Positions 34,455 to 43,090 of a stretch of 64,000 nucleotides of DNA are shown piece after piece; position 1 is the first letter of the stretch; each line of letters starts with the position of its first letter. A program made the position numbers and the translations under genes. This stretch comes from Streptomyces dysideae. GTDB taxonomy: Bacteria; Actinomycetota; Actinomycetes; Streptomycetales; Streptomycetaceae. The notes under the pieces were generated by a model. That model saw nothing but the letters and a program-made list of their open reading frames with translations. It searched no databases and had not been told where the DNA came from. The stretch lies in assembly GCF_001514305.1 (NCBI RefSeq), contig NZ_KQ949079.1:1-64000 (forward strand), read 5' to 3'.

Positions 34455-37451
34455 TCAGCCCGTGACCTGATACGTCGCCGACGCCTGCTCGAACAGCCGC
34501 GTCACCTCGTCCCGCTCGGCCTCCGGGCCGCGCACCTGTACGACGTGGTAGCGCCCGTCGACGAGCATCGCGACGTTGCGCACGAACAGCTCGCGTCCCT
34601 CGCCGTCGGTCCAGGTGAACTGCCCCTCCGCCATGATCCGCTCGCCCACCCGGATCGTCTTCAGCCCGCCGGAGGTGGCCCAGCTGGAGTCCCGGTACGG
34701 CTGCAGCTCGGGCTCGCTCTCCCGCTGGTAGGCCATGGGGTCGCTGCCGTACTCGTCCGCCGTGTCCCGTCCCGGCACGACGATGAGGTCGAAAGAGCCG
34801 TGCGAGTACACGACCTGCCCGCGGCCGTTCTCCGGCGTACGGTCCCAGCCGTTGGCCACGGCGATGCGGAAGCCCTCGGTGTCCGTACGCAGTGTGAACC
34901 CGTCGGCGACCTCGGGCCCGGTGGTCTGCGTCTCCTCGGAATTGGCGGACTCCGAGGGACGGTTGCTCCCGGACTCCGGCGAGGTCTGGTCGGGCCGGGG
35001 CTCGCTGCTCGTGTCGGCCGTCTGCTCGGGCGCGGGCGCCTGACTCGCCTGCCCGGCGGCACCGGTCCGGTCGGCGTCGGCCGTACCGCCGTTGCCGTCC
35101 TTCGGCATGAACATCATGGCGTACGCGATCGCCGCGGCCATGCCGAACAGGATCAGCACGAGCAGCGTCCGGCCGAGCCGTCCCGGCGAACGCGCCTCCT
35201 GCCGGGCCCGCTTGTGCCGCCCGTGATGCGCGGGCAGCCCGGCTCGCCGCCGGCGCACCAGCTCACCTCGCCGCCGTACGACCGGCAGCCGGCTGGCATC
35301 GACGGGCGGCGCGGCAACGACATGCACACCGGCCTCAGGCTCGGGCGCGGACCGCACGAGCGACCGGATCCAGCCCCTGAGCTCCTCGAAGTCAAGGCGC
35401 TCGGTCGGATCCTGACGCAGCAACGACTCCACGACGGGCCGCAGCGGCCCGCACTCCTCGGCGAAGGCGGGCGGCTCCGCACACACCATCTGCACCAGCT
35501 CGGCGGTCGACTCCTCCGGATACGGCGCATGCCCCTGCACGGCCCGGAAGAGCAGCGCACCAAGCGCCCACAGGTCGGTAGCCGGCCCGATGGGCGCGGC
35601 CAGTTGCCAGTTCTCATGGACAGGCCCGGCCTGCTCCGGCGCCCACCGCTCAGTCACGGGACCAACGACAGCCATCCGAGCCTGCCGGGCCCGATCGGCG
35701 GCAAGCGCGGTGGCGGGGCCACGGGGGGCGGGGGTGCCGGCGGCGAGGTCGTCCCAGCGGGTGGGGTTGGGGGTGAGGGCGCCGGGGGCGGGGGCCGTGC
35801 CGGGCGTGACGTGGCCGGGTGCGGGGACGCCGGCAGTCGGGGTCGCACCGTGGCTGGGGGTGGGAGCGCCTGAGAGGTGGGGTGCGCTGTGGCCGGGGGC
35901 GGGGACACCCGCGCCGGGAAACCTGCCATGGCCAGACGCAGGGCCCCCCATGCCCGGAGGCACACCCTGACCGGGCCCGGAAACGCCCCCGGGATGTGCC
36001 GCACCAAGGCCGGGCGCGGAAACGTCGGTGCCAGGAAGCCCGCTCTGGCCCGGCGCAGGCACGCCGGACGCCGGTGTCGTGCCGGGGCCGAGCTGCTGGG
36101 CGCCGTCCCCTCCGGAGGGGAGTGCCGTACGCCCCTGGCCGCTCTGGCCGTTCGTCATGTCCGGCGCCGTACCGCCGACGCCGCTCCGGGGCGCCGCCCC
36201 GTGCCAGGAGGTCGGGGCCTGCACACCGTAGGGGTCGGCTATCTGCCCCGGAGGCGTGGTGTTCCCGGTCCCGGCGTGGTTGCCCTCGGAGGCGGGACGG
36301 GCCCCGGGCAGCGCGGCCCGGCCGTTCTGCTGGGCCTCCTGGACACGGGCCGCCGCCCGAGCCCCCGCCCGATACGCGGCGATCGCCCCGGCCCGCGCGG
36401 CCCGAACGTCCCCGCCGTTCTCCAGCGCCCTGCGCTCGACCACTCCCGAAGCCCCGGCCCCGTTCGCCGTATCGGCCTCGGGAACCGGCAGTCCGCTGTC
36501 CGCCCGCGCCTCGATCGCGGCCCGCCGGGCAGCCTCGGGATCAGCGGGAACGGACATGGGCCCACCAGGCCCGGGCTCAGGCCCACCGAAGCCGGCGGGA
36601 AGGCCTGACGCACCGGGGCCACCAGGCCCACCAGAAGCGCCTTGCCCACGAGGACCACCGGAGCCACCAAAGCCCCCCGATCCCCGCGAACCCCCGAACC
36701 CGACCGCTCCACCAAGTCCACCAGCACCGATAGGACCACCAGGACTGCCAGAGCCACCGGGACCACCGGGACCACCAGGCCCACCGAACCCCCCAGCCCC
36801 AGCACTCCCGCCGCCGTCGTCCCCGTCCCCACCCGGCACCGGGTCATACCCGCACAGCGCCTCCTCCGCCGCCCCGACCGCCAGCCCGGTCAGCATCACG
36901 CGCCCGTCGTCGCAGACGAGCACCGTGCGCGCGGTGATGTTCCGGTGCACCCAGCCATGTGCGTGCAGCACCCGCAACGCCATGAGGACGTCAGACGCGA
37001 CCTCGGCCGCCCGGTACGGAGTCAACGGCTTCTCAGCGAGCAGCGCGGCCAGCGGACGCGCGGCCACCAACTCACTCACTATCCACAACGACCCACCGTC
37101 CGCGAACACATCGAAGACCTGGTCGAGCCGGGGATGGTCGGGAATCGAAGCCGTGGCCTGCGCGGCCTCCACCGCACGCCGCACGGCCGGATCGGTGGGC
37201 CGCCGCGCACCCGGACGCGCCGAGGCCCGCCGCCCCGCCGCCCCGCGGTCCCGCGCGGTGAACCCGTCGGGCAGCCCGTCCGCGTCGAGCACCTCCGCCT
37301 CGACGACCTCGGGCAACGGCACCTGTCGCACCAGGACTTCCTGCCCGCTGTAGGTGTCGAAGGCGCGGGACTCGGTGAGTTCGTACTCGTCGGAGGGCGG
37401 CAGCGGCAGGCGGTAGCGGTCGGCCAGTACCCGACCCGCATAGTCGTCCAC
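34455..37451 (-). CDS. Pseudokinase with large low-complexity insertion and ectodomain
   Basis: 998 residues from GTG 37451 with GGGGGAGG upstream. It keeps the kinase order but has lost the catalytic residues. There is no glycine loop (residues 18-35 read PSDEYELTESRAFDTYSG), the VAVK lysine is Arg (VLVRQVP, R42), HRDxKxxN is HRNITARTV (169-177), and DFG reads TGL. Then about residues 205-600 are a Gly/Pro/Ala-rich stretch, interrupting the domain before ATDLWALGALLF (near 624), the C-lobe. A membrane helix lies at about 761-782. The ectodomain (about 845-998) begins GFTLRTDTEGFRIAVANGW and resembles those of the kinases on either side. Catalytically dead; probably a scaffold or sensor partner. 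Confidence 0.9.
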   Translation of the reverse strand: MDDYAGRVLADRYRLPLPPSDEYELTESRAFDTYSGQEVLVRQVPLPEVVEAEVLDADGLPDGFTARDRGAAGRRASARPGARRPTDPAVRRAVEAAQATASIPDHPRLDQVFDVFADGGSLWIVSELVAARPLAALLAEKPLTPYRAAEVASDVLMALRVLHAHGWVHRNITARTVLVCDDGRVMLTGLAVGAAEEALCGYDPVPGGDGDDGGGSAGAGGFGGPGGPGGPGGSGSPGGPIGAGGLGGAVGFGGSRGSGGFGGSGGPRGQGASGGPGGPGASGLPAGFGGPEPGPGGPMSVPADPEAARRAAIEARADSGLPVPEADTANGAGASGVVERRALENGGDVRAARAGAIAAYRAGARAAARVQEAQQNGRAALPGARPASEGNHAGTGNTTPPGQIADPYGVQAPTSWHGAAPRSGVGGTAPDMTNGQSGQGRTALPSGGDGAQQLGPGTTPASGVPAPGQSGLPGTDVSAPGLGAAHPGGVSGPGQGVPPGMGGPASGHGRFPGAGVPAPGHSAPHLSGAPTPSHGATPTAGVPAPGHVTPGTAPAPGALTPNPTRWDDLAAGTPAPRGPATALAADRARQARMAVVGPVTERWAPEQAGPVHENWQLAAPIGPATDLWALGALLFRAVQGHAPYPEESTAELVQMVCAEPPAFAEECGPLRPVVESLLRQDPTERLDFEELRGWIRSLVRSAPEPEAGVHVVAAPPVDASRLPVVRRRGELVRRRRAGLPAHHGRHKRARQEARSPGRLGRTLLVLILFGMAAAIAYAMMFMPKDGNGGTADADRTGAAGQASQAPAPEQTADTSSEPRPDQTSPESGSNRPSESANSEETQTTGPEVADGFTLRTDTEGFRIAVANGWDRTPENGRGQVVYSHGSFDLIVVPGRDTADEYGSDPMAYQRESEPELQPYRDSSWATSGGLKTIRVGERIMAEGQFTWTDGEGRELFVRNVAMLVDGRYHVVQVRGPEAERDEVTRLFEQASATYQVTG

Positions 37452-37637
37452 GTTGCCTCCCCCGGCCGCCCGGTTGGTCAATTCCGTTCGCGTAGCGTCC
37501 CGTTCCGGACGTACGACTGGATGCGTACGGTCCGCAAGCACTCACGATACGTGCCGGAGGCAACCCGCAAAGAGGGGATGCCAGATCTCACGGCCCCAAT
37601 ACCCGGCTCTCGCGGCCCCCACGCGGAACCGGCCGCA

Positions 37638-39698
37638 TCACGACTTCGGCTCGAACGTCTCCGTCAGCGTCCGCCATGTGTCCTTGCGCAGCTCACTGTC
37701 CCAATCAGCGGCTTTGGCGGTGTACATCAGCGCATATCCGAGATGGCCGTTGACCACGAACCCCCGGTCGATCGTCCGGTACTTCGTCCCGCTCTCCACA
37801 TAGGTGAACTCCCAGTCGGCCGTGTTCCAGCTCCGGTAGTCCACCTCCTCGATTCGGATCTTCTTGTACTGGGAGCGGGCCATGTACCGCTCCTGGTTCT
37901 TCCAGTCCGCGACCGGGTCGCCCTTCGGCGTGGACGTCCAGGCGACGAGCAGCTTCTGCCCGTCAGGCCCGGTGAACCGGTCACCCGCGGACCCCGAAAA
38001 CTGGAACTTCCACCCCTTGGGCAGCCCGATCGAGTACCCCTGGCTCCCCTTGTGCGTGGACGCCTCGATGGTGTCGCCCCCGCCGGAACCGCCCGCCTCG
38101 GCACCACTGCCCCCGGACGCGCTCACACTCGCGCTCGGCGCCTTCCCGGACGCCGAAGCCGTCGCCTCACCGTCCGTATGGGTGCCGCCGCTCTCGTCCT
38201 CCTTGGTGGAGGCGCTCACCTTCGCACTGGCGGACGGCTTCGCGCCACCGCCCCCGGCGGCCCCGTCGGAGCTGTCGTCGCCCCCGTTGTTGAGCGTGAT
38301 GGCCAGCACGGTACCGATCACGGCGAGCACCACGACCATCACGATGATCACCAGCGTCCGCTTCGGCACCACATCGGTGAGCGGCGCCCTCGGCACGGGC
38401 CGCGGCGGCAGATCCGGCGGCGGCATCACGGGCCACCCCGAACTACGCTGCCCGTTCCCCTTCTCCGCCTCCCGGCCACCTGCCCCCGCGGAACCCGCCA
38501 CCCCCACAGAGCCCGACGCGGCCGACGGAGAAGCAGACGCAGACGACGCAGGAGCACCCGAAGCCGCAGTCGAACCAGCACCAGCACCAGCACCAGCACC
38601 AGCACCAGCACCCGAAGCAGTCGCCCCACTCCCGGACTTGGCACGCGCCGCAGCCGCCCCGGCCCCACCAGAAGCGCCCGCCACCGCGGCCTTCCGCACG
38701 GAACGCAGCGCCCCGCGCAACCGCTCCCCGGCCTCCTCGCCCCGCTTGCTCCCCGAACCGCCCTTGTCCGCACGCCCGTCGGGCTGCGGGGGCAGCGGCA
38801 CGACCCTCGTCGCGTCCAGCGCCGGTTCCGGCTCGGCCTTGGGCTCGGGCGCGTGGATGACCGCGTTGAGCATCGTCCGCGCACCGGCGTCGTCGAGCCG
38901 CTTGGTGGGGTCCTTGGTGAGCAGGCCGTAGATGACGTCCTTCAGCGGTCCCGCGTTCTTCGGCTCCTCCAGCGGCTCGGTCATCACCGCGGTGAGCGTC
39001 GCGATCGCGGAGCCCTTGTCGTACGGGGGCACGCCCTCGACCGACGCGTACAACAGCCCGCCGAGCGACCACAGGTCGGCCGCCGGCCCCGGCTTGTGCC
39101 CGCGGGCCCGCTCCGGGGAGATATAAGAGGGCGCGCCGACGAGCATGCCGGTCGAGGTGATGGACGGGTCGCCCTCGACCTGCGCGATGCCGAAGTCGGT
39201 GAGCACGACCCGGCCGTCCTCGGAGATCAGCACGTTCGACGGCTTCACGTCGCGGTGCAGGATGCCCTCACGGTGCGCCGACCGCAGCACGTCGAGGATC
39301 GCGAGCCCGACCTCGGCCGCGCGCCTGGGCTCCAGGAGGCCGTCCTCCCGGATGGCCTCGGCGAGCGACTTGCCCTCGACGAGTTCCATCACGATCCACG
39401 GCCGGTCGTCCTCGTCGACCACGTCGAACACCGTCACCGCGCTGTTGTTGCGGATCCGGGCGATCGCTTTGGCCTCCCGCAGGGTGCGCGTGATCAGCCG
39501 CCGCTTCTCGTCCTCGTCGATGCTGTTCGGGAACCGCAGCTCCTTGACGGCGACGGTCCGTCCCAGAGTCTCGTCCTCGGCACGCCACACCGTGCCCATG
39601 CCGCCGCGGCCGAGCACATCTCCCAGCCGGTACCGCCCGGCGAGGAGACGTGCGCTCTCGCCCTGACGGGATGTCCCCGCCCGCTCCGCCTCCGACAT
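37638..39698 (-). CDS. Hanks-type Ser/Thr kinase, first gene of the array
   Basis: 686 residues from ATG 39698 (MSEAERAGTS), with GAGGGG 5 bases upstream. Kinase motifs: LGRGGMGTVW, Lys in VAVKELR (K52), HRDVKPSN, DFGIAQVEG. A long linker from about 300 to 465 is Ala/Gly/Ser-rich and includes an Ala-Gly repeat encoded by tandem hexamers. The helix is near 465-487 (RTLVIIVMVVVLAVIGTVLAITL). The ectodomain (about 560-686) begins GYSIGLPKGWKFQF and ends LTETFEPKS. All catalytic residues are present, so it may be the active partner of the adjacent pseudokinase. Confidence 0.93.
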   Translation of the reverse strand: MSEAERAGTSRQGESARLLAGRYRLGDVLGRGGMGTVWRAEDETLGRTVAVKELRFPNSIDEDEKRRLITRTLREAKAIARIRNNSAVTVFDVVDEDDRPWIVMELVEGKSLAEAIREDGLLEPRRAAEVGLAILDVLRSAHREGILHRDVKPSNVLISEDGRVVLTDFGIAQVEGDPSITSTGMLVGAPSYISPERARGHKPGPAADLWSLGGLLYASVEGVPPYDKGSAIATLTAVMTEPLEEPKNAGPLKDVIYGLLTKDPTKRLDDAGARTMLNAVIHAPEPKAEPEPALDATRVVPLPPQPDGRADKGGSGSKRGEEAGERLRGALRSVRKAAVAGASGGAGAAAARAKSGSGATASGAGAGAGAGAGAGSTAASGAPASSASASPSAASGSVGVAGSAGAGGREAEKGNGQRSSGWPVMPPPDLPPRPVPRAPLTDVVPKRTLVIIVMVVVLAVIGTVLAITLNNGGDDSSDGAAGGGGAKPSASAKVSASTKEDESGGTHTDGEATASASGKAPSASVSASGGSGAEAGGSGGGDTIEASTHKGSQGYSIGLPKGWKFQFSGSAGDRFTGPDGQKLLVAWTSTPKGDPVADWKNQERYMARSQYKKIRIEEVDYRSWNTADWEFTYVESGTKYRTIDRGFVVNGHLGYALMYTAKAADWDSELRKDTWRTLTETFEPKS
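38575..38610. repeat. Six tandem CCAGCA units in a kinase linker
   Basis: Perfect hexamer run, reading Ala-Gly repeats on the coding (minus) strand. Being a multiple of three, copy-number change would alter linker length without frameshift. It is not a CRISPR array. Confidence 0.9.
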
Positions 39699-39962
39699 GC
39701 GTCCCCTCATGCAACCCGCCCTGACAGAGCCTCCATTGTCCCTCACCCGACAAGTGCCCGACGCCCAGGGTGCCCTACGGCACAGCCCGCCCGTCCCACG
39801 CCCCGGCACCCCACCACACCGTGACCGCACCGCTACTCCGCACCCGGCCGTCACCCCGGTCACACCCCGCCCCGGCGCCCCGGCGGACCCACAGCCCACC
39901 CCCAGGGAACCCTCCCTTCCGCTTCCGGGGATGATGGCCCGCAGCCAGGGAAGGAACCCTCG

Positions 39963-41006
39963 ATGCCACCGCTCCGGACGCTACTGACCGTGCCCATGTC
40001 GCTGGGCCTGCTCGCCCTGGCCCCGGCCGCCTCGTCGGCGCCCGCGGATCCGGCCACGGACGGGGTCCTTCCCCTGCTGGTCACCCAGGGCGAGGCTCCC
40101 GCCGCCGCCCTGCTGGCCCGCGAGGAGACCGACACCCACTACGACCGGGCCGGCCACGGCATCACCCGCGCCGATCACTTCCGCGCCGGAAGCATGACGA
40201 AGACCTTCATCGCCACGGTCGTCCTGCAACTGGCCGCCGAACACCGGCTGTCCCTGTCCGACACGGTGGAGGAGCACCTGCCGGGCCTGGTGCACGGAGC
40301 CGGCAACGACGGGCGCGCGCTGACCCTGCGTTCCCTGCTCACCCACACCAGCGGCCTGTACGACTTCACCGCCGACACCGGGGGCGTCGTCCCCCTGTCC
40401 CCGCTTCAGGCCGTACGCATCGCACTCACCCACCCTCCGGCCGCCCCCGGCCGCTTCGCCTACTCCAACACCAACTACGTCCTGCTCGGCCTGGTCGTCG
40501 ACCAGATCACCGGCCACTCGTACGCCGCCGAGGCCGAGCGCCGCATCATCGCTCCGCTGGGTCTGACCGGCACCTCCTTCCCCGGGTCCCGCACCTCTCT
40601 GCCCTCTCCGCACGGCCACGCCTACGCCACCGACGGAACCGACGTCACCGAACTCGACCCGCGGGTGGCGGGTGCCGCGGGCGAGCTGGTGACCACGCTC
40701 GCCGACCTGGACCGCTTCTACTCGGCGCTGCTCGGCGGTGAACTGCTGCCCCCGCGCCGGCTGCGCGAGATGCTGAACACCCGGACCGCACACGGCTTGT
40801 ACGGCATGGGTCTGTTTCCCGTGAAGCTGCCGTGCGGCACCACGGTGTGGGGACACAACGGCCGGATCGACGGCAGCTACGTGCGCACCGCGGCCACGGT
40901 CGACGGTCGTCGGGTCCTCACCTTCCGGGTGAACACGACGGCGATCGCAGATCCCGGTCTCGAACCCCGCCTGCTCACCGCCGAGTTCTGCCCTCCCACC
41001 TCGTAA
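39963..41006 (+). CDS. Secreted serine hydrolase (beta-lactamase/DD-carboxypeptidase class C fold)
   Basis: 347 residues. Signal peptide with cleavage after about residue 26 (ALAPAASSAPA). Active-site SxxK is SMTK (S77, K80); the second motif is YSNTNY (near 169); the third is HNGRIDG (near 300) in place of the usual H/KTG. These match the class C beta-lactamase/D-Ala-D-Ala peptidase group. AAGGAACC lies upstream. It is single and divergent from the kinase array. Activity on peptidoglycan, an ester or a beta-lactam cannot be chosen from sequence alone. Confidence 0.88.
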   Translation: MPPLRTLLTVPMSLGLLALAPAASSAPADPATDGVLPLLVTQGEAPAAALLAREETDTHYDRAGHGITRADHFRAGSMTKTFIATVVLQLAAEHRLSLSDTVEEHLPGLVHGAGNDGRALTLRSLLTHTSGLYDFTADTGGVVPLSPLQAVRIALTHPPAAPGRFAYSNTNYVLLGLVVDQITGHSYAAEAERRIIAPLGLTGTSFPGSRTSLPSPHGHAYATDGTDVTELDPRVAGAAGELVTTLADLDRFYSALLGGELLPPRRLREMLNTRTAHGLYGMGLFPVKLPCGTTVWGHNGRIDGSYVRTAATVDGRRVLTFRVNTTAIADPGLEPRLLTAEFCPPTS

Positions 41007-41090
41007 AACGGCCGGGGTTCGAGCGGAGATCCCGACTCCTGGCACTCGTTCGGGTGATATGCGCAGCCCTCCCCCGCAACCCCTGGGCCA

Positions 41091-42797
41091 CTACAACGGC
41101 ACGATGTCCCGCGCCCCCAACCGCGCCGCGTCCGCCGTCAGATCGTCGGGCTGCCGCTGCGACTCCCGCTCGGACTCCACCCGCTTCTCGTAGTGCTCGA
41201 CCTCGCGCTCGACATGGTCCTTGTCCCACCCGAGCACCGGCGCCATCAGCTCGGCGGCCTCGCGCGCACACCCGGTGCCCCGGTCGAACGTCTCGATCGA
41301 GATGCGTGTGCGCCGCGTCAGCACGTCGTCCAGGTGTCGGGCCCCCTCGTGCGAGGCGGCGTAGACGACCTCGGCACGCAGGTAGTCGTCGGCCGACTGC
41401 AACGGCTCGCCCAGCGAGGGATGGGCGGCGATGAGCTCCAGGACCTCCTCCGCCGCCGACCCGAAACGGTTCAGCAGATGCTCCACGCGCACCACGTGCA
41501 GTCCGGTCCGGGCGGCGATCCGCGCCCGCGCGTTCCACAGCGCCCGGTATCCCTCCGCCCCCAGCAGCGGGACGTCCTCGGTCACACACTCGGCGACCCG
41601 CAGGTCGAGCCCGTGCACCGCCTCGTCGACGGCGTCCTTGGCCATCACCCGGTACGTCGTGTACTTGCCGCCCGCCACCACGACCAGCCCCGGCACCGGA
41701 TGGGCCACGGTGTGCTCGCGCGACAGTTTGCTGGTGGCGTCGGACTCGCCGGCCAGCAGCGGCCGCAGTCCCGCGTACACGCCCTCGACGTCGTCCCGCG
41801 TGAGCGGCACCGCGAGCACCGCGTTGACGTGCTCCAGCAGATAGTCGATGTCGGCGCTGGACGCGGCCGGGTGTGCCTTGTCGAGGTCCCAGTCGGTGTC
41901 GGTGGTGCCGATGATCCAGTGCCGCCCCCAGGGGATGACGAACAGCACGGACTTCTCCGTACGCAGGATCAGCCCCGTGGCGGAGTGGATGCGGTCCTTG
42001 GGGACGACCAGGTGGATGCCCTTGGACGCCCGGACGTGGAACTGCCCCCGCTCCCCCACCATCGACTGGGTGTCGTCGGTCCACACGCCGGTGGCGTTGA
42101 CGATCTGCTTGGCGCGGATCTCGTACTCCCCGCCCGCCTCGACGTCCTGCACCCGGGCCCCGACCACCCGCTCGCCCTCGCGCAGAAAACCCGTCACCCG
42201 CGCGCGGTTGGCGGTCTTCGCGCCGTACGCCGCCGCCGTGCGCACCAGCGTGGCCACATAGCGGGCGTCGTCCATCTGCGCGTCGTAGTACTGGAGCGCG
42301 CCGACCAGCGCCTCCTTCTTCAGGGCGGGCGCGACGCGCAGAGCGTGACGGCGGCTCAGATGACGGTGCGTCGGCAGGCCCCGTCCGTGGCCGCGGGCCA
42401 TGGACATGGCGTCGTAGAGCGCGACGCCCGAACCGGCGTACAGCCGCTCCCAGCCCTTGTGCTGCAAGGGGTACAGGAAGGGCACCGGTTTCACCAGATG
42501 CGGGGCCAGCCGCTCCAGCAGCAGCCCGCGCTCCTTCAGCGCCTCCCGTACGAGCGCGAAGTCGAGCATCTCCAGATAGCGCAGCCCGCCATGTATCAGC
42601 TTGCTGGACCTGCTGGAGGTACCCGACGCCCAGTCACGCGCCTCGACGAGCCCGGTGGACAGTCCGCGGGTGACCGCGTCGAGGGCGGTGCCCGCACCAA
42701 CCACACCCGCGCCCACGACCAGGATGTCCAGTTCGCGCTCGGCCATTGACGCGAGTGACTCGGCGCGCTCCGCCGGCCCCAGTTTCGCTGTCCTCAC
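41091..42797 (-). CDS. glpD: Glycerol-3-phosphate dehydrogenase
   Basis: 568 residues from GTG 42797, with GGGAGGCAG upstream. FAD site is DILVVGAGVVGAGTALDAVTRG (near 24), followed by SSRSSKLIHGGLRYLE typical of GlpD, and IPWGRHWIIGTTDTDW and VVAGGKYTTYRVMAKDAVD. The C-terminal DAO_C domain ends with RREAAEL-like helices. Oxidises sn-glycerol-3-phosphate to dihydroxyacetone phosphate with electrons passed to quinones; membrane-associated. The 294-base upstream spacer is AT-rich and divergent with the dehydrogenase-like gene. Confidence 0.95.
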   Translation of the reverse strand: MRTAKLGPAERAESLASMAERELDILVVGAGVVGAGTALDAVTRGLSTGLVEARDWASGTSSRSSKLIHGGLRYLEMLDFALVREALKERGLLLERLAPHLVKPVPFLYPLQHKGWERLYAGSGVALYDAMSMARGHGRGLPTHRHLSRRHALRVAPALKKEALVGALQYYDAQMDDARYVATLVRTAAAYGAKTANRARVTGFLREGERVVGARVQDVEAGGEYEIRAKQIVNATGVWTDDTQSMVGERGQFHVRASKGIHLVVPKDRIHSATGLILRTEKSVLFVIPWGRHWIIGTTDTDWDLDKAHPAASSADIDYLLEHVNAVLAVPLTRDDVEGVYAGLRPLLAGESDATSKLSREHTVAHPVPGLVVVAGGKYTTYRVMAKDAVDEAVHGLDLRVAECVTEDVPLLGAEGYRALWNARARIAARTGLHVVRVEHLLNRFGSAAEEVLELIAAHPSLGEPLQSADDYLRAEVVYAASHEGARHLDDVLTRRTRISIETFDRGTGCAREAAELMAPVLGWDKDHVEREVEHYEKRVESERESQRQPDDLTADAARLGARDIVPL

Positions 42798-43090
42798 CGC
42801 TGCCTCCCGCTGTAGGTCGGGCCGGCCGCGCCCGTGGGGCGAAGCCCGGTCGTATACCCCTGCCCAAAGTCTGACCGGCTTGCCCGACTTCAGCCACCAC
42901 GCGACCCCCAGCCTGTGGACAACTTCTCGGGATACGCAGGACAACCGCCGCGAATCCACAAGAAAGACACAGGTAATAAATCCCGCATATAGGTCATATT
43001 TACTCCTAGTCTGACATTGCGCTCGCTCGTTCTGTCCACAGGGCTTGCGCACCTGTCCCGCTTCGGTTACTGGGAAGGACGGCCCACGCC
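42798..43090. promoter_or_regulatory. AT-rich divergent promoter region
   Basis: Between glpD and the dehydrogenase-like gene. The stretch 42960-43010 (TAATAAATCC, ATATAGGTCATATTTACTCC) is far richer in A/T than the rest of the window and is the likely site of one or both promoters. No repressor palindrome is obvious. The dehydrogenase ATG has GGAAGGA 13 bases upstream. Confidence 0.45.

Noticed and set aside
38575..38610. CRISPR-like tandem repeat
   Set aside because: Six perfect hexamers with no spacers, inside a coding linker; it is a microsatellite.
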